The notes under the pieces were generated by a model that had not been told where the DNA came from, ran no database searches, and saw only the letters and a list, made by a program, of their open reading frames with translations. Position numbers and translations under genes: made by a program. From Rhodopirellula islandica (lineage in GTDB: Bacteria > Planctomycetota > Planctomycetia > Pirellulales > Pirellulaceae), in the NCBI RefSeq assembly GCF_001027925.1, contig NZ_LECT01000044.1:186001-250000 (forward strand): 64,000 nucleotides of DNA, in the 5' to 3' direction. Positions 28,028 to 37,722 of this stretch are shown here, piece by piece (the stretch's first letter is position 1; every line of letters begins with the position of its first letter).

Positions 28028-28816
28028 ATGCTTTCCGCTCGCGTCATTCCCTGCCTCGATGTCCATGGCGGACGCGTCGTCAAAGGCACCAACTTCGTGA
28101 ACCTGCGAGACGCGGGCGATCCCGTCGAAGTGGCTCGGCGGTACGAAGCCGAAGGCGCCGATGAACTGGTGTTCTTGGACATCACGGCCAGCCACGAAGA
28201 ACGAGCGATCCTGTTGGATGTCGTTCGTCGCACGGCGGAACAGGTCTTCATGCCACTGACGGTTGGCGGCGGTGTGCGAACGGTCGATGACGTGCGAGCG
28301 TTGCTGTCGGCCGGTTGCGACAAAGTCTCGATCAATTCGGCGGCTGTGACCAACCCCGATTTTATCCGGCAAGCCGCCGATCGTTTCGGGCGACAATGCA
28401 TCGTGGTCAACATCGATCCCAAACGAGTCCAGAGAGACGGCGAGGAGTTTTGGGAGGTGCACATCAATGGCGGCCGCAAACCGACCGGACTGCAAGCGGT
28501 CGAGTGGGCCAAACGAGTCGAGGAGCTGGGAGCCGGCGAGATCGTGCTGACCAGCATGGATGCAGACGGGACCTGCGATGGCTACGACATTCCGATCACC
28601 CGGGCGGTCAGTGAAGCGGTTCGGATTCCTGTCGTCGCCAGTGGCGGTGCTGGACACCCAGATCACCTCGTCGAAGCCATTCGGGATGGCAAAGCCGACG
28701 CGGTTTTGGCGGCCAGCATTTTCCACTTCGGGACCCACCCAATCGGGCAAACCAAGCAGCACATGGCTGAGGCTGGGATCCCCGTTCGGATGCCCGCGGA
28801 ACCTTTTGCCACATGA
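28028..28816 (+). CDS. hisF: Imidazole glycerol phosphate synthase, cyclase subunit
   Basis: The 262-residue TIM barrel carries the two catalytic aspartates of HisF at their standard positions, D11 in [14 protein letters not shown] and D130 in VVNIDPKR. It also carries the phosphate-binding LTVGGGVR and VVASGGAGH loops. With HisH it converts PRFAR and glutamine-derived ammonia to imidazole glycerol phosphate and AICAR. No hisH or other his gene is visible nearby, so the his pathway is scattered. AICAR is also the substrate of PurH, encoded next, although a 113-base gap separates them. Length and motifs are fully normal. Confidence 0.97.
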   Translation: MLSARVIPCLDVHGGRVVKGTNFVNLRDAGDPVEVARRYEAEGADELVFLDITASHEERAILLDVVRRTAEQVFMPLTVGGGVRTVDDVRALLSAGCDKVSINSAAVTNPDFIRQAADRFGRQCIVVNIDPKRVQRDGEEFWEVHINGGRKPTGLQAVEWAKRVEELGAGEIVLTSMDADGTCDGYDIPITRAVSEAVRIPVVASGGAGHPDHLVEAIRDGKADAVLAASIFHFGTHPIGQTKQHMAEAGIPVRMPAEPFAT

Positions 28817-28929
28817 CGGATCGTCAACGGTGCCTTGACCGTCTTGGCGGTGGGAAGGAACATGGCGGTTTCCGTTGGCGGAAGCAGCTTTCGAGCTTCC
28901 AACCGTTTTCTTGAACCGAGTCGTTTACC

Positions 28930-30501
28930 GTGTCTGATGTGGTCCCCGTCCGAAACGCATTGATCAGTGTCAGCGACAAGATGGGGCTGGCAGATTTTGC
29001 CGCCGGATTGTCCGCCGCTGGAGTCACGATTTACAGCACTGGTGGGACTCGGGCCCATTTGGAGCAATCCGGTATCGAGGTCGAAGACGTGGCCGAGTAC
29101 ACCGGATTTCCGGAAATGCTCAACGGCCGTGTCAAAACGCTGCACCCACGGATTTTCGCGGGCATCCTGGCTCGCCGAGATCTCGACGAGCACATGGACA
29201 CCATCGCCGACCATGACATCGAGCCATTCGATTTGGTCGTCGTGAACCTGTATCCCTTCGCCGCCACGGTCAGCCGAACTGGAGCGACCCGCGAAGAGTG
29301 CATCGAACAGATCGACATTGGCGGCCCCAGCCTGGTCCGTGCTGCCGCAAAGAACCACGGCGATGTCGCGATCGCGACCAGCCCCGAGCAGTACAGCGAG
29401 ATCCTCGACCAGCTGGAAAACTCGGGCGGAACGACCGATGAGCTTCGCACCCAGCTCGCCGCCGAAGCCTTTGATCACACTGCTGGCTACGATCGAGCCA
29501 TTGCCGATTACATGCAAGGTGATGCCGTCGGTGGCGAATTTCCAGCCACCATGCACGTGTCGCTGCGACGCAAAACTCAATTGCGATACGGCGAGAACCC
29601 ACACCAACGCGCCGCGTTGTATTCCGATTCATCAGAACGATCCGCGAACTTGGTCTCGGCTCGCCAGATCAGTGGCAAGGAGTTGTCGTACAACAACCTG
29701 CTGGATCTGGATGCCGCACTCGACATCGCTCGCGGTTTTGCTGACCCCGCCGTCTCGGTCATCAAACACAACAACCCCTGTGGTGCTGCGACCGGCGACA
29801 CTTTGTCCGACGCGGTCGACAAAGCGATGGCCGGTGACCCGTTGTCCGCCTTTGGTTCCGTCATTGGGATGAACCGAACGCTCGACGAAGCCACCGCCGA
29901 ATTCCTCTGCCAGCCCGGTTTGTTCATCGAAGCCATCGTGGCGCCGGATTACGAGGCCGGCGCCGTTGGATTGCTGACGACCAAACCACGTTGGAAAGAC
30001 AACGTTCGGTTGATGCAAGTCGGCCGTTTGGACGAACCCGCTCGTAAAGTCGCACGCCGATTCATCAGCGGCGGCATGCTGGTGCAAGACGCCGACCGGA
30101 TGGTCAGCTCGCCTTTGCAGTGGAACACCGTCACCGAAACGCCTGTCGACGATGACTTGTGGGACGACATCTCGTTTGGTTGGGAAATGGTTCGTCACGT
30201 GAAGAGCAACGCAATTGTGTTGGCCAAAGACACATCGCTGATCGGTGTGGGAGCCGGCCAAATGAGCCGCGTCGACAGTGTCGAAATCTCGATCAAAAAA
30301 GCCGGTGAGCGGTCCGAGGGATCGATTTTGGCGTCCGACGCGTTCTTCCCCTTCCCCGATTCGATCGAAGCGGCCGCCAAAGCCGGCGTGCTGGCAATCA
30401 TTCAACCCGGCGGTTCACGTCGTGATGACGAAGTGATTGCGGCTTGCGACGAACACGAAATCGCGATGGTCTTCACCGGTCGTCGTCACTTCAAACACTG
30501 A
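28930..30501 (+). CDS. purH: Bifunctional AICAR transformylase / IMP cyclohydrolase
   Basis: The 523-residue enzyme catalyses the last two steps of IMP synthesis. An N-terminal MGS-like cyclohydrolase domain (about 1-195) has ALISVSDK, YSTGGTRAHLE and GRVKTLHPRIF. The transformylase domain follows, with GENPHQRAALY, the catalytic KHNNPCGA and the late LASDAFFPFPDSIEAA. I use the GTG at 28930 because MSDVVPVRNALISVSDK matches the family start. hisF upstream makes AICAR, its substrate. trpC follows 18 bases downstream, so purH and trpC are very likely cotranscribed. Confidence 0.97.
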   Translation: MSDVVPVRNALISVSDKMGLADFAAGLSAAGVTIYSTGGTRAHLEQSGIEVEDVAEYTGFPEMLNGRVKTLHPRIFAGILARRDLDEHMDTIADHDIEPFDLVVVNLYPFAATVSRTGATREECIEQIDIGGPSLVRAAAKNHGDVAIATSPEQYSEILDQLENSGGTTDELRTQLAAEAFDHTAGYDRAIADYMQGDAVGGEFPATMHVSLRRKTQLRYGENPHQRAALYSDSSERSANLVSARQISGKELSYNNLLDLDAALDIARGFADPAVSVIKHNNPCGAATGDTLSDAVDKAMAGDPLSAFGSVIGMNRTLDEATAEFLCQPGLFIEAIVAPDYEAGAVGLLTTKPRWKDNVRLMQVGRLDEPARKVARRFISGGMLVQDADRMVSSPLQWNTVTETPVDDDLWDDISFGWEMVRHVKSNAIVLAKDTSLIGVGAGQMSRVDSVEISIKKAGERSEGSILASDAFFPFPDSIEAAAKAGVLAIIQPGGSRRDDEVIAACDEHEIAMVFTGRRHFKH

Positions 30502-30519
30502 TCGACCGAGAGCATTGCG

Positions 30520-31299
30520 ATGACGATTCTCGACGACATCCTGGTAAAAACCCGCCAAGTCATCGCGCGTGATCAAGCTTCCGTGCCGTCTGCGGAACTC
30601 GTCGCGGCGGCGAAGGATCTTCCCGCATGCCGAGACTTTCATGGCTCGCTTGCGGCGACCGAGCAAGTTCGCTTGATCGCCGAAGTCAAACGAGCCAGTC
30701 CATCAGCCGGACTGATCCGAGAAGACTTTGACCCACCGACGATCGCCAAGTCATACGAAGACGGAGGAGCCGCTTGCATCAGCGTGCTCACCGACGAACC
30801 GTTCTTTCAGGGGTCGCTGGACTTTCTTCGGGCCGTTCGCTCGGCGGTTGATTTGCCAATCCTTCGCAAGGATTTCATCGTCGATCCCTATCAACTGCTG
30901 CAAGCCCGCGTCGCCGGTGCCGATGCGGTGTTGTTGATCGCCGAATGTCTCTCGCCGCAGCAACTGATCGAGATGGATGAGCAAGCCGCTGAGTTGGGTT
31001 TGCAAACGCTGATTGAACTCTACGAACCAGAGAACCTGGCTCCGGTTCTGGCGACCAAGACCCGGTTGGTTGGAATCAACAACCGAGACCTGCGAACGTT
31101 CGAAACCGATCTGCAGCACTGCGTCCGTTTGGCCGCGGACATTCCATCGGATCGCTTGGTGGTCGGCGAGAGCGGCATCCGAACCGCGGATGATGTTGCG
31201 ATGCTGAAAGCAGGTGGCATCAAAGCCATCTTGGTCGGCGAATCGCTGATGCGCCAGCCCGACATCACGATCGCCACCAAAGCGTTGCTTGCCCGCTGA
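30520..31299 (+). CDS. trpC: Indole-3-glycerol phosphate synthase
   Basis: The 259-residue TIM barrel has the family's substrate and catalytic segments. These are LIAEVKRASPSAGLI, ISVLTDEPFFQGS, LPILRKDFIVDPYQ, VGINNRDLRTFE and VVGESGIRTADD. It converts CdRP to indole-3-glycerol phosphate in tryptophan synthesis. No other trp gene is in the window. It is the third gene of a plus-strand run hisF-purH-trpC and starts 18 bases after purH. The stop is followed at once by GAGGTCGTGCCGTTT, resembling the start of the dispersed 3'-flank repeat at 25045. Confidence 0.97.
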   Translation: MTILDDILVKTRQVIARDQASVPSAELVAAAKDLPACRDFHGSLAATEQVRLIAEVKRASPSAGLIREDFDPPTIAKSYEDGGAACISVLTDEPFFQGSLDFLRAVRSAVDLPILRKDFIVDPYQLLQARVAGADAVLLIAECLSPQQLIEMDEQAAELGLQTLIELYEPENLAPVLATKTRLVGINNRDLRTFETDLQHCVRLAADIPSDRLVVGESGIRTADDVAMLKAGGIKAILVGESLMRQPDITIATKALLAR

Positions 31300-31483
31300 G
31301 GAGGTCGTGCCGTTTCATCACCCTCTCTTTGGAAACCGATTTGATCGAAGAGGGATTTCTCACGTAGGCCGGATCAAGCCGCTTCGGCGCAGCTCCGGCA
31401 GATCTGCTCCACTCTCAAATAGATCCAGCCCGATGAAATCAACGGATGAGCCTCGACTTGAAGCTAAGCAGGTGTCATCGGGT

Positions 31484-31550
31484 ATGTGAGCCGCTGGCGT
31501 TAGCCACGGTTTTCACGCACAACCGGGGCTAACGCCCAAACGGCTCACAT
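31484..31550. repeat. Hairpin repeat between trpC and a split lipoprotein gene
   Basis: Arms ATGTGAGCCGCTGGCGTTAG and CTAACGCCCAAACGGCTCAC enclose a loop of about 27 bases. It is followed directly by the reading frame at 31553, whose start codon region it may have replaced. A second element with GTAGGCCGGATCAAG lies just before it near 31364-31402. Confidence 0.7.
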
Positions 31551-31552
31551 GG

Positions 31553-32126
31553 TTGTGCTTGATCACTCCTGCCGACCTGCTTAAGCCGCCACGGTTCATC
31601 CGGGTTCTCCTGTTGATTGTTTCGTGCATCTCATTGGCGCTAGCGTTGCCGTCCTGTGGTGGTCAGTCGACAAATCCAAAAAGCACTCGGCTCGTGTTGG
31701 AACTGCCTTTGGTTCCGCAGGGAGCAGAGACCTTCTATCCCATACCGACCGGTCGAAATCATTTTTCGGCCATCGATTCGACAGGCGATGCTCTGGTTCA
31801 GAGATCTGTGGGGGCCTGTGACGGATGACGGCACGCAACTTTATGGGTTCCTGAAGCCAGATGGAACTTGGTTGTTCGAGCCTAATCTCCGCGGCCCGAG
31901 TATCTCGGCACTCTTTGTCGAAGATCATTTGATTTTGCAACAAGCGGAATTGATTGGCAAAAGCGACATCATGGGATTTCGGAATAGGATCCTCAGTCGC
32001 TCGGGCGAGATCGGGAAATCTGTTCCGGGGATCTACTGGAATCCGTTTGTTCATGGTTTGGCCAGCGATCGAAAGTGCGAGCATGGCCATGTTGATGTTG
32101 ACGGCAAATTTGTGTGGCGACCGTAA
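31553..32126 (+). pseudogene. Probable frameshifted lipoprotein gene
   Basis: The first frame (31553-31828) encodes a lipoprotein-type signal (FIRVLLLIVSCISLALALPSC) and ends abruptly. A second frame, offset by one base and open to 32126, continues from about 31788 with protein-like sequence (LWGPVTDDGTQLYGFLKPDG and onward). That sequence resembles a WG-type repeat. The change of frame lies around 31788-31805. The first part has only a TTG start, right after a hairpin repeat. I read this as one exported protein of about 190 residues broken by a frameshift and perhaps a damaged start. Two separate short genes or a sequencing error are alternatives. Confidence 0.45.
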
Positions 32127-32561
32127 GGCGGATCAGGCTCATGCAAGTCCTTTGGGGGCGATGAAATTCGGCGACTTTTCTTTGGGGGTTCAGCGTTTAG
32201 CATCGGGAGTGGCGACACAGCCTTCGCTGGGCCTGTGAAGGCCCGGATGCAAGTTCGAAATGGTCTACCAAGCCCCAACGGGCAACACCGTGAATCCGGC
32301 GGGGCCTTGGAGGTCGCGCATCTGTAGGCCAGGTCCTGACCTGGCGTCCCAGCCGATGCTTTGGAACAAAGCGAGGCGTTCCGCAACCGATCGCGAGTTC
32401 ATTGTGGACCGGCAGGGGACCCTGCCAATTCCAACCTGGCCTACGACCTTCAAAACGCCGATGGTTCGTCGTCGGGCAGCAGTGGTTATGATGGGGAGCA
32501 ACCCACCGGTTCTTTCGCTCTGGCTGGAACCTTTGCCCCTCCCTCCTTCGCAAGGCGAGTC
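32127..32561. other. Intergenic region with hairpin repeats
   Basis: The 435 bases hold no supported gene. Exact arms GTAGGCCAGGT (32324-32334) and ACCTGGCCTAC (32434-32444) flank smaller hairpins such as AGGTCCTGACCTGG and GGCAGGGGACCCTGCC. An open frame leading into the sulfatase runs through the repeat but is not part of the protein. The sulfatase promoter must lie here. Confidence 0.6.
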
Positions 32562-34016
32562 ATGTCCTCCAGATGTGCTTTCCCAATCCCTCGCTTCCGA
32601 GCTGTCATCCTCGGTCTTCTGGCGTTTCTCACACTGCTCAGTGGCTCGAGCTTTGCGGCCGAGTCGACCAACACGTCCGAGCAACCCAACGTCATCGTGA
32701 TCTTCACAGATGACCAGGGTTACAACGATTTGGGATGCTTTGGTTCGCCCAACATCAAGACGCCTCACATCGATCGCTTGGCACAGGAAGGACGTCGCTA
32801 CACAAGTTTCTATTCCGCTTGCTCGGTGTGTTCGCCTTCGCGAGCAGCGTTGCTGACGGGTTGCTATCCCAAGCGGGTTGGATTGCATCAACATGTCCTG
32901 TTCCCGCAAAGCAATTACGGGCTGCATCCCGAGGAAGTCACCATCGCTGACCACCTGAAGTCGGCGGGTTACGCCACCGCTTGCGTCGGCAAATGGCACC
33001 TTGGTCACCACAAGGAAACCCTGCCGACATCCAACGGGTTTGATTCTTACTATGGGATTCCGTATTCCAATGACATGAATCACCCCGACAACAAGCGACT
33101 CGGCAAAATGTCGTCGGATGATCGTTGGAGGGACCAATCCTCGGCGGTCACGTTGTTCAACACACCGTTGGTAGAAGGCGAAGAAATCATTGAACTGCCC
33201 GCCGATCAACGGACCATCACCCGTCGGTACACGGATCGGGCCATTGAGTTTGTGGAAGCAAACCAAGACAAGCCGTTCTTTTTGTACCTGCCTCACTCGA
33301 TGCCGCACATTCCTTTGTATGTGCCGGAGGATGTCTACGATCCCGATCCACAGAACGCTTACAAGTGTGTGATCGAGCACATCGACACGGAAGTGGGACG
33401 TCTGGTTCAAACGGTTCGAGACCTTGGTTTGTCAGAAAAGACTTTGATCGTTTACACCAGCGACAATGGCCCTTGGTTGCAATTCAAGAACCACGGCGGG
33501 AGTGCCGGTCCCCTGCGAGCCGGCAAGGGAACCACATTTGAAGGCGGCCAACGAGTGCCCTGCATCATGTGGTCACCAGGACGGATTCCCGCGGGAACGT
33601 CCAGCAACGCCTTCGCCACCAACATGGACCTGCTGCCCACCATCGCTTCGGTGACCGGCGTGCCACTTGAGAACGATCGAAAGATCGATGGGATGGATTT
33701 GACACCCACCTTCACGTCGGAAGAATCCCCTCGGGACGAATTCGTTTTTTATTCGTCGCACGGAGTTCTCGAGGGCATTCGCATCGGTGACTGGAAGTAT
33801 CTGCGAAAGGTTGCTCGCCGAGGAAAGAACGCGAAGGGGCCTGCTCCGGAACCAGAAATCTTGCTCTTTCATCTTTCCGAAGACATCGGCGAGAAAAACA
33901 ACCTGGCTGAACAACAGCCAGAACGCTTGCAGCGAATGCACGCTCGAATGGAAGAACTGAACGAAGAAATCACAGCCAATGCCCGTCCTGTGTGGCGAAA
34001 GAAGGCGGACTCATGA
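32562..34016 (+). CDS. Secreted sulfatase (formylglycine-dependent)
   Basis: I start at the ATG at 32562 (484 residues), which gives a clear signal peptide (RAVILGLLAFLTLLSGSSFA). The longer frame only adds repeat-derived residues. The sulfatase domain has metal ligands in IFTDDQGYNDLG and the active-site motif C90-S-P-S-R94, whose Cys is matured to formylglycine. It continues with GKWHLGHH, YTSDNGPW and FEGGQRVPCIMWSPGRIP. The second sulfatase starts within its stop codon (ATGA), so both are translated together. Planctomycetes use many such enzymes on algal sulfated polysaccharides; the substrate here is unknown. Confidence 0.93.
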   Translation: MSSRCAFPIPRFRAVILGLLAFLTLLSGSSFAAESTNTSEQPNVIVIFTDDQGYNDLGCFGSPNIKTPHIDRLAQEGRRYTSFYSACSVCSPSRAALLTGCYPKRVGLHQHVLFPQSNYGLHPEEVTIADHLKSAGYATACVGKWHLGHHKETLPTSNGFDSYYGIPYSNDMNHPDNKRLGKMSSDDRWRDQSSAVTLFNTPLVEGEEIIELPADQRTITRRYTDRAIEFVEANQDKPFFLYLPHSMPHIPLYVPEDVYDPDPQNAYKCVIEHIDTEVGRLVQTVRDLGLSEKTLIVYTSDNGPWLQFKNHGGSAGPLRAGKGTTFEGGQRVPCIMWSPGRIPAGTSSNAFATNMDLLPTIASVTGVPLENDRKIDGMDLTPTFTSEESPRDEFVFYSSHGVLEGIRIGDWKYLRKVARRGKNAKGPAPEPEILLFHLSEDIGEKNNLAEQQPERLQRMHARMEELNEEITANARPVWRKKADS

Positions 34017-35419
34017 ATCGATTTCTACTCGCGGCAGCCGCCTTCGTCATCGCCCTGATCTGCACCCAAAAAACGTCCATCGCGAATGAACAACCCAATT
34101 TGGTTTTTGTGATTGCAGACGATTGCACCTTTCGTGACATCGGTTGCTACGGCGGCCAAGCCCACACGCCCCGGATCGATGCCTTGGCAGAGGAAGGCAT
34201 GCGGTTGACGCGTTGTTTCCAATCCGTCGCGATGTGCTCGCCCACCCGGCACAGCATTTACTGCGGTCAGTATCCCGTGAAATCCGGTGCTTATCCGAAC
34301 CACACGTTTGTTCCGGATGGGACGGCAAGCGTGGTTCAGTTCCTGAAACCATTGGGTTACCAGGTCGCACAGAGCGGAAAAAAACACATTGCTCCGCCCT
34401 CGGTGTTTGACTGGGAACACTTGCCGGGCAACTCCAATCCCAACTTTGAGGCGGTGGAAGAATTCGTCAAAGGCTGCTCAGAAACCGAGCAACCGTTCTG
34501 CTTGTTTCTGTGTTCCAACGAACCACACACGCCTTGGAACAAAGGCGACGCCTCACGGTACGACCCGGCAACCCTCGAGCTGCCGCCGTACATCCTGGAC
34601 ACGCCCGAAACTCGCGAGGGAATGTCACGCTACTTGGCCGAGATCACCTACTTTGATTCTCAGGTGGGAGAGGCAATCGACTTGCTCGACCAATACAAAG
34701 TGGCAGACAACACCCTGTTGATCGTGGTCAGCGAACAAGGCAACTCCATGCCCTTCGCGAAATGGACTTGTTATGACAGCGGTCTGCAATCAGGTTGCAT
34801 CGTTCGTTGGCCAGGGCATGTCGACGCCGGCTCGACCAACGATGCCATGATCGAGTACATCGACTTTCTTCCGACCTGGATCGAGGTGGCCGGTGGTGAT
34901 CTCAGTTCGGACGCCGCTGCCAAATTGGACGGCAAGAGTTTGCTGCCGGTATTGGCTGGCAAACCAACTCACAAAGAGCTGGTGTTTGGCGAGATGACGA
35001 CTCGCGGCATCAACAATGGTTCAGATCACTACGGCATTCGAAGCGTTCGATCGGATCGCTACAAGTACATTTGGAACTTCACTCCCGAAGTGACGTTTCA
35101 AAATGCCTGCACGAATTCCAAAGAATTTGTCAGTTGGGTACGTGAGGCTGATGCAGGAAACAGCCAAGCAATCGAACTGGTCCAGCGATACACGCAACGT
35201 CCCGAAATCGAATTCTACGATCTGACAGTGGATCCTCTGGAAATGAACAACCTGGCCAACGACCCAGCACAGCAAGACATCATGCGGTCAATGCGGCAGG
35301 AACTCGATCGATGGATGCAGCATTGCGGTGACCAAGGCCAAGCAACCGAACTGGACGCCCTCAACCACATGAAACGCGGCCAACCCAAACGTACGAAAAA
35401 GCGAGCAAAGTCCAGTTGA
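34013..35419 (+). CDS. Secreted sulfatase (formylglycine-dependent)
   Basis: Starting at the ATG overlapping the first sulfatase's stop (34013), the 468-residue protein has a signal peptide (FLLAAAAFVIALICTQKTSIA). Metal ligands are in FVIADDCTFRDIGCYGG and the formylglycine motif is C75-S-P-T-R79. It also has QSGKKHIAP, FLCSNEPHTPW and IVVSEQGNSMPFAKWT. Usual sulfatases have a GDHG/DNG loop in the last position, whereas this one has SEQGN, a feature of a distinct subfamily. The C-terminus is basic (KRTKKRAKSS). It presumably acts on a different sulfate position from its partner on the same polymer. Confidence 0.92.
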   Translation: MNRFLLAAAAFVIALICTQKTSIANEQPNLVFVIADDCTFRDIGCYGGQAHTPRIDALAEEGMRLTRCFQSVAMCSPTRHSIYCGQYPVKSGAYPNHTFVPDGTASVVQFLKPLGYQVAQSGKKHIAPPSVFDWEHLPGNSNPNFEAVEEFVKGCSETEQPFCLFLCSNEPHTPWNKGDASRYDPATLELPPYILDTPETREGMSRYLAEITYFDSQVGEAIDLLDQYKVADNTLLIVVSEQGNSMPFAKWTCYDSGLQSGCIVRWPGHVDAGSTNDAMIEYIDFLPTWIEVAGGDLSSDAAAKLDGKSLLPVLAGKPTHKELVFGEMTTRGINNGSDHYGIRSVRSDRYKYIWNFTPEVTFQNACTNSKEFVSWVREADAGNSQAIELVQRYTQRPEIEFYDLTVDPLEMNNLANDPAQQDIMRSMRQELDRWMQHCGDQGQATELDALNHMKRGQPKRTKKRAKSS

Positions 35420-35436
35420 ACCTCGAACGAACTGGC

Positions 35437-37722
35437 TCAAGGAGCCTTGTCCGCTGGAGCTTCCAATTCGTCGTAGTAGCGACGGGAGATCCGGTGGAAA
35501 GCGAGGCCTTGCCACTCGGCGGCTTGGCGAGCCGGGATCAATCCGATGATCGATGGTTCCTCGTAAAGCGAATGCAGAGTGCTTTCGATCAAAGGATCCG
35601 GGGCTGTGTCGCGACAAACCAGAAACGCGGTGGTTCCGACCGTGTGAATACCCGACGCGGGGATGCTGGATCCGGAGTACGCATCGACGGTGATCGTCAT
35701 CGCGTGCAGCGTTGGATGCTGCAGTGCGATCGCGACCCCATTGGAAAGCGGCAACAAATGCCATCGATGCTCTGTCAGCATTCGCGTGACGAGGTCGCTG
35801 CCGACGCCGATGCAAATGATCGCGGCTTCGGCGGAAACCTCGGGGTTGGTTTCTTGCAGCGTCTCCCAAGGCATCTCAACGCGAGGCGAAACGGACTCAG
35901 ACAAGGAGAGTGACTCGAGCACCATCTCAGCCGCTCGACGTGAACCGCTGCCGTGTGGACCCACGGCGATTCGTTGTCCCGAGAGGTCTTCGACGGAATC
36001 AATCTCACTGTCATCGCGAATGAGAATGTGGACGGCTTCGTAGAACAAAGGTGCCACCACGCGAAGCGTTTCTCCATTGACCGCGGTGGCTTGGATCGGG
36101 GCCAACTCAAATTCGCCAGCCAACAAACGCTCGCGATTGTCCCACGTGCCATTGGTCTGAATGACTTCGCAAGGCACGGAGGTGCGTGACTGCAGGCCCT
36201 GGGACAACTCTTCGGAGACGCGATTGTACAAGCCGCCGGGAAGACCGCCTGCGATTCGAATTCGCGTGGGCATCGCGTTGTTGATTCGTTGTTGCCACAC
36301 CAACGCGGCAAACAACAGCACCGGAAGAACCAGCGAAGCGGACAAAATTCCATTCTGGAATCGGCGCTGTCCAATGGGTGTGCCGGATGTCTGACGCCCT
36401 GTGACCGCGGCGACAACCGGGACTTGTCCAAACCAGTCGATGACTTTGCGAGCACGACTTCTCGAGCGAGCATGGATGGTCTGGCCGCACAAGAAACGAT
36501 TCAGATCATCGGCCAAGTTTTTGGCCGTTTTGTAGCGATCCTTGGGTTGTTTCTCCAAACACTTCGCAACGATCACCTCCAGATCCGATTCCGCTTGCGG
36601 ACAAACCGATCGCAGGGTTGGCGGGGGTTGATGGGCGACCTTCAACAACGTTTGCATCACAGTGTCGCCAACGATCGGTGGGCGTGAGGTGATCGCCGCA
36701 AAGAGAATCGCACCGAGGGAATAGATGTCGCTGTGATGGGTGACGCGGTCGCTGTGTCCGAGGGCTTGCTCAGGAGCCATGTAGTGAGGAGTTCCCACCG
36801 CGGCACCACTGCCGGTCACGCTGCTGTCCGCGTCGGTGTGTTTGGCCAGACCAAAGTCGGTCACATGGACTTGGCCCGACGGATCGATCAGCACATTGCC
36901 AGGCTTGAGGTCTCGGTGCAGCACTCCTCGGCTGTGGGCGTGATGAATCGCTTGCGCCACGTCGCGAACGATTTCGGCCGCTCGGCGGGATGGCAGCGGA
37001 CCTTTGGCCAATACCTTTTGAAGGTCTTCCCCTTCGACATACTGCATCGAGAAGAAGTGGTGACCGGCACGCCGCCCGAACTGGTGAACCGCGACGATGT
37101 TGGGGTGTTTGAGTTTCGCAGCGGCTTTGGCTTCAATGTAAAAACGTTTGACTTCGTCTTGGCCAGCCAAGATGCCACTGCGGATCATCTTCACGGCCAC
37201 CAACCGGTCCAAGTCACGTTGCTTGGCCAGATAAACCACTCCCATCCCACCGACGCCCAAAACTTTGAGCAGTTGGTAGTCGCCCAGATCGAATGGAAGC
37301 GACGGACCCGAATCACCTTGGGAGCGATTGGCCATTGGCAGCGTCAAATTGGGATCCACGTTGGAATGTTCCCCCAGACCATCATCCGACAACGCGGTGC
37401 CAATTCCAATTGTGTCGGCGAGGTCGGTTCGAACATCAATCTGGCTGGCCGTCGATGCCAGACGCAAATCCACCTCGTGGGCATCCACATCAGGCGGCAA
37501 CGTGATTGGTTCGGTCCACGGGTGGGACGTCTCCCCAGGAGCCGATCCAGCCATGGAGAAGGTCCCGATCAAATCGGCTGCGTCCATCAACTCGCGAAGT
37601 TGATCGGCGTGTTCAGGATGCTGTTTCAGAAAGTCATCTCGTGAAGTCAGTTCACCCGTGTCGCAAGCGGACAGGTACAACGCGAAGATCTCGTCCAAAC
37701 CGTCGTCGTTGGTTTCAGCCAT
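35437..37722 (-). CDS. Transmembrane Ser/Thr protein kinase fused to a TAXI-type solute-binding domain
   Basis: I use the ATG at 37722, whose first base overlaps the sigma factor's TGA (TGATG); an upstream TTG at 37737 is less likely. The 761-residue protein has an Asp/Glu-rich N-terminus. A Hanks-type kinase follows (about 147-415), with P-loop LGVGGMGVVYLAK, K178, HRDLKPGN (269-276), DFG (289-291) and APE (316-318). One membrane helix comes next (about 458-476). The outer part (487 to about 740) resembles the TAXI/NMT1-like family of TRAP receptors: GGLPGGLYNRVSEEL, CEVIQTNGTWDNRERLLAGE, SVEDLSGQRIAVG, GSGSRRAAEMVLESL. This predicts a kinase whose activity is set by a small extracellular ligand. 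The receptor fusion is inferred from motif pattern only. Confidence 0.85.
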   Translation of the reverse strand: MAETNDDGLDEIFALYLSACDTGELTSRDDFLKQHPEHADQLRELMDAADLIGTFSMAGSAPGETSHPWTEPITLPPDVDAHEVDLRLASTASQIDVRTDLADTIGIGTALSDDGLGEHSNVDPNLTLPMANRSQGDSGPSLPFDLGDYQLLKVLGVGGMGVVYLAKQRDLDRLVAVKMIRSGILAGQDEVKRFYIEAKAAAKLKHPNIVAVHQFGRRAGHHFFSMQYVEGEDLQKVLAKGPLPSRRAAEIVRDVAQAIHHAHSRGVLHRDLKPGNVLIDPSGQVHVTDFGLAKHTDADSSVTGSGAAVGTPHYMAPEQALGHSDRVTHHSDIYSLGAILFAAITSRPPIVGDTVMQTLLKVAHQPPPTLRSVCPQAESDLEVIVAKCLEKQPKDRYKTAKNLADDLNRFLCGQTIHARSRSRARKVIDWFGQVPVVAAVTGRQTSGTPIGQRRFQNGILSASLVLPVLLFAALVWQQRINNAMPTRIRIAGGLPGGLYNRVSEELSQGLQSRTSVPCEVIQTNGTWDNRERLLAGEFELAPIQATAVNGETLRVVAPLFYEAVHILIRDDSEIDSVEDLSGQRIAVGPHGSGSRRAAEMVLESLSLSESVSPRVEMPWETLQETNPEVSAEAAIICIGVGSDLVTRMLTEHRWHLLPLSNGVAIALQHPTLHAMTITVDAYSGSSIPASGIHTVGTTAFLVCRDTAPDPLIESTLHSLYEEPSIIGLIPARQAAEWQGLAFHRISRRYYDELEAPADKAP

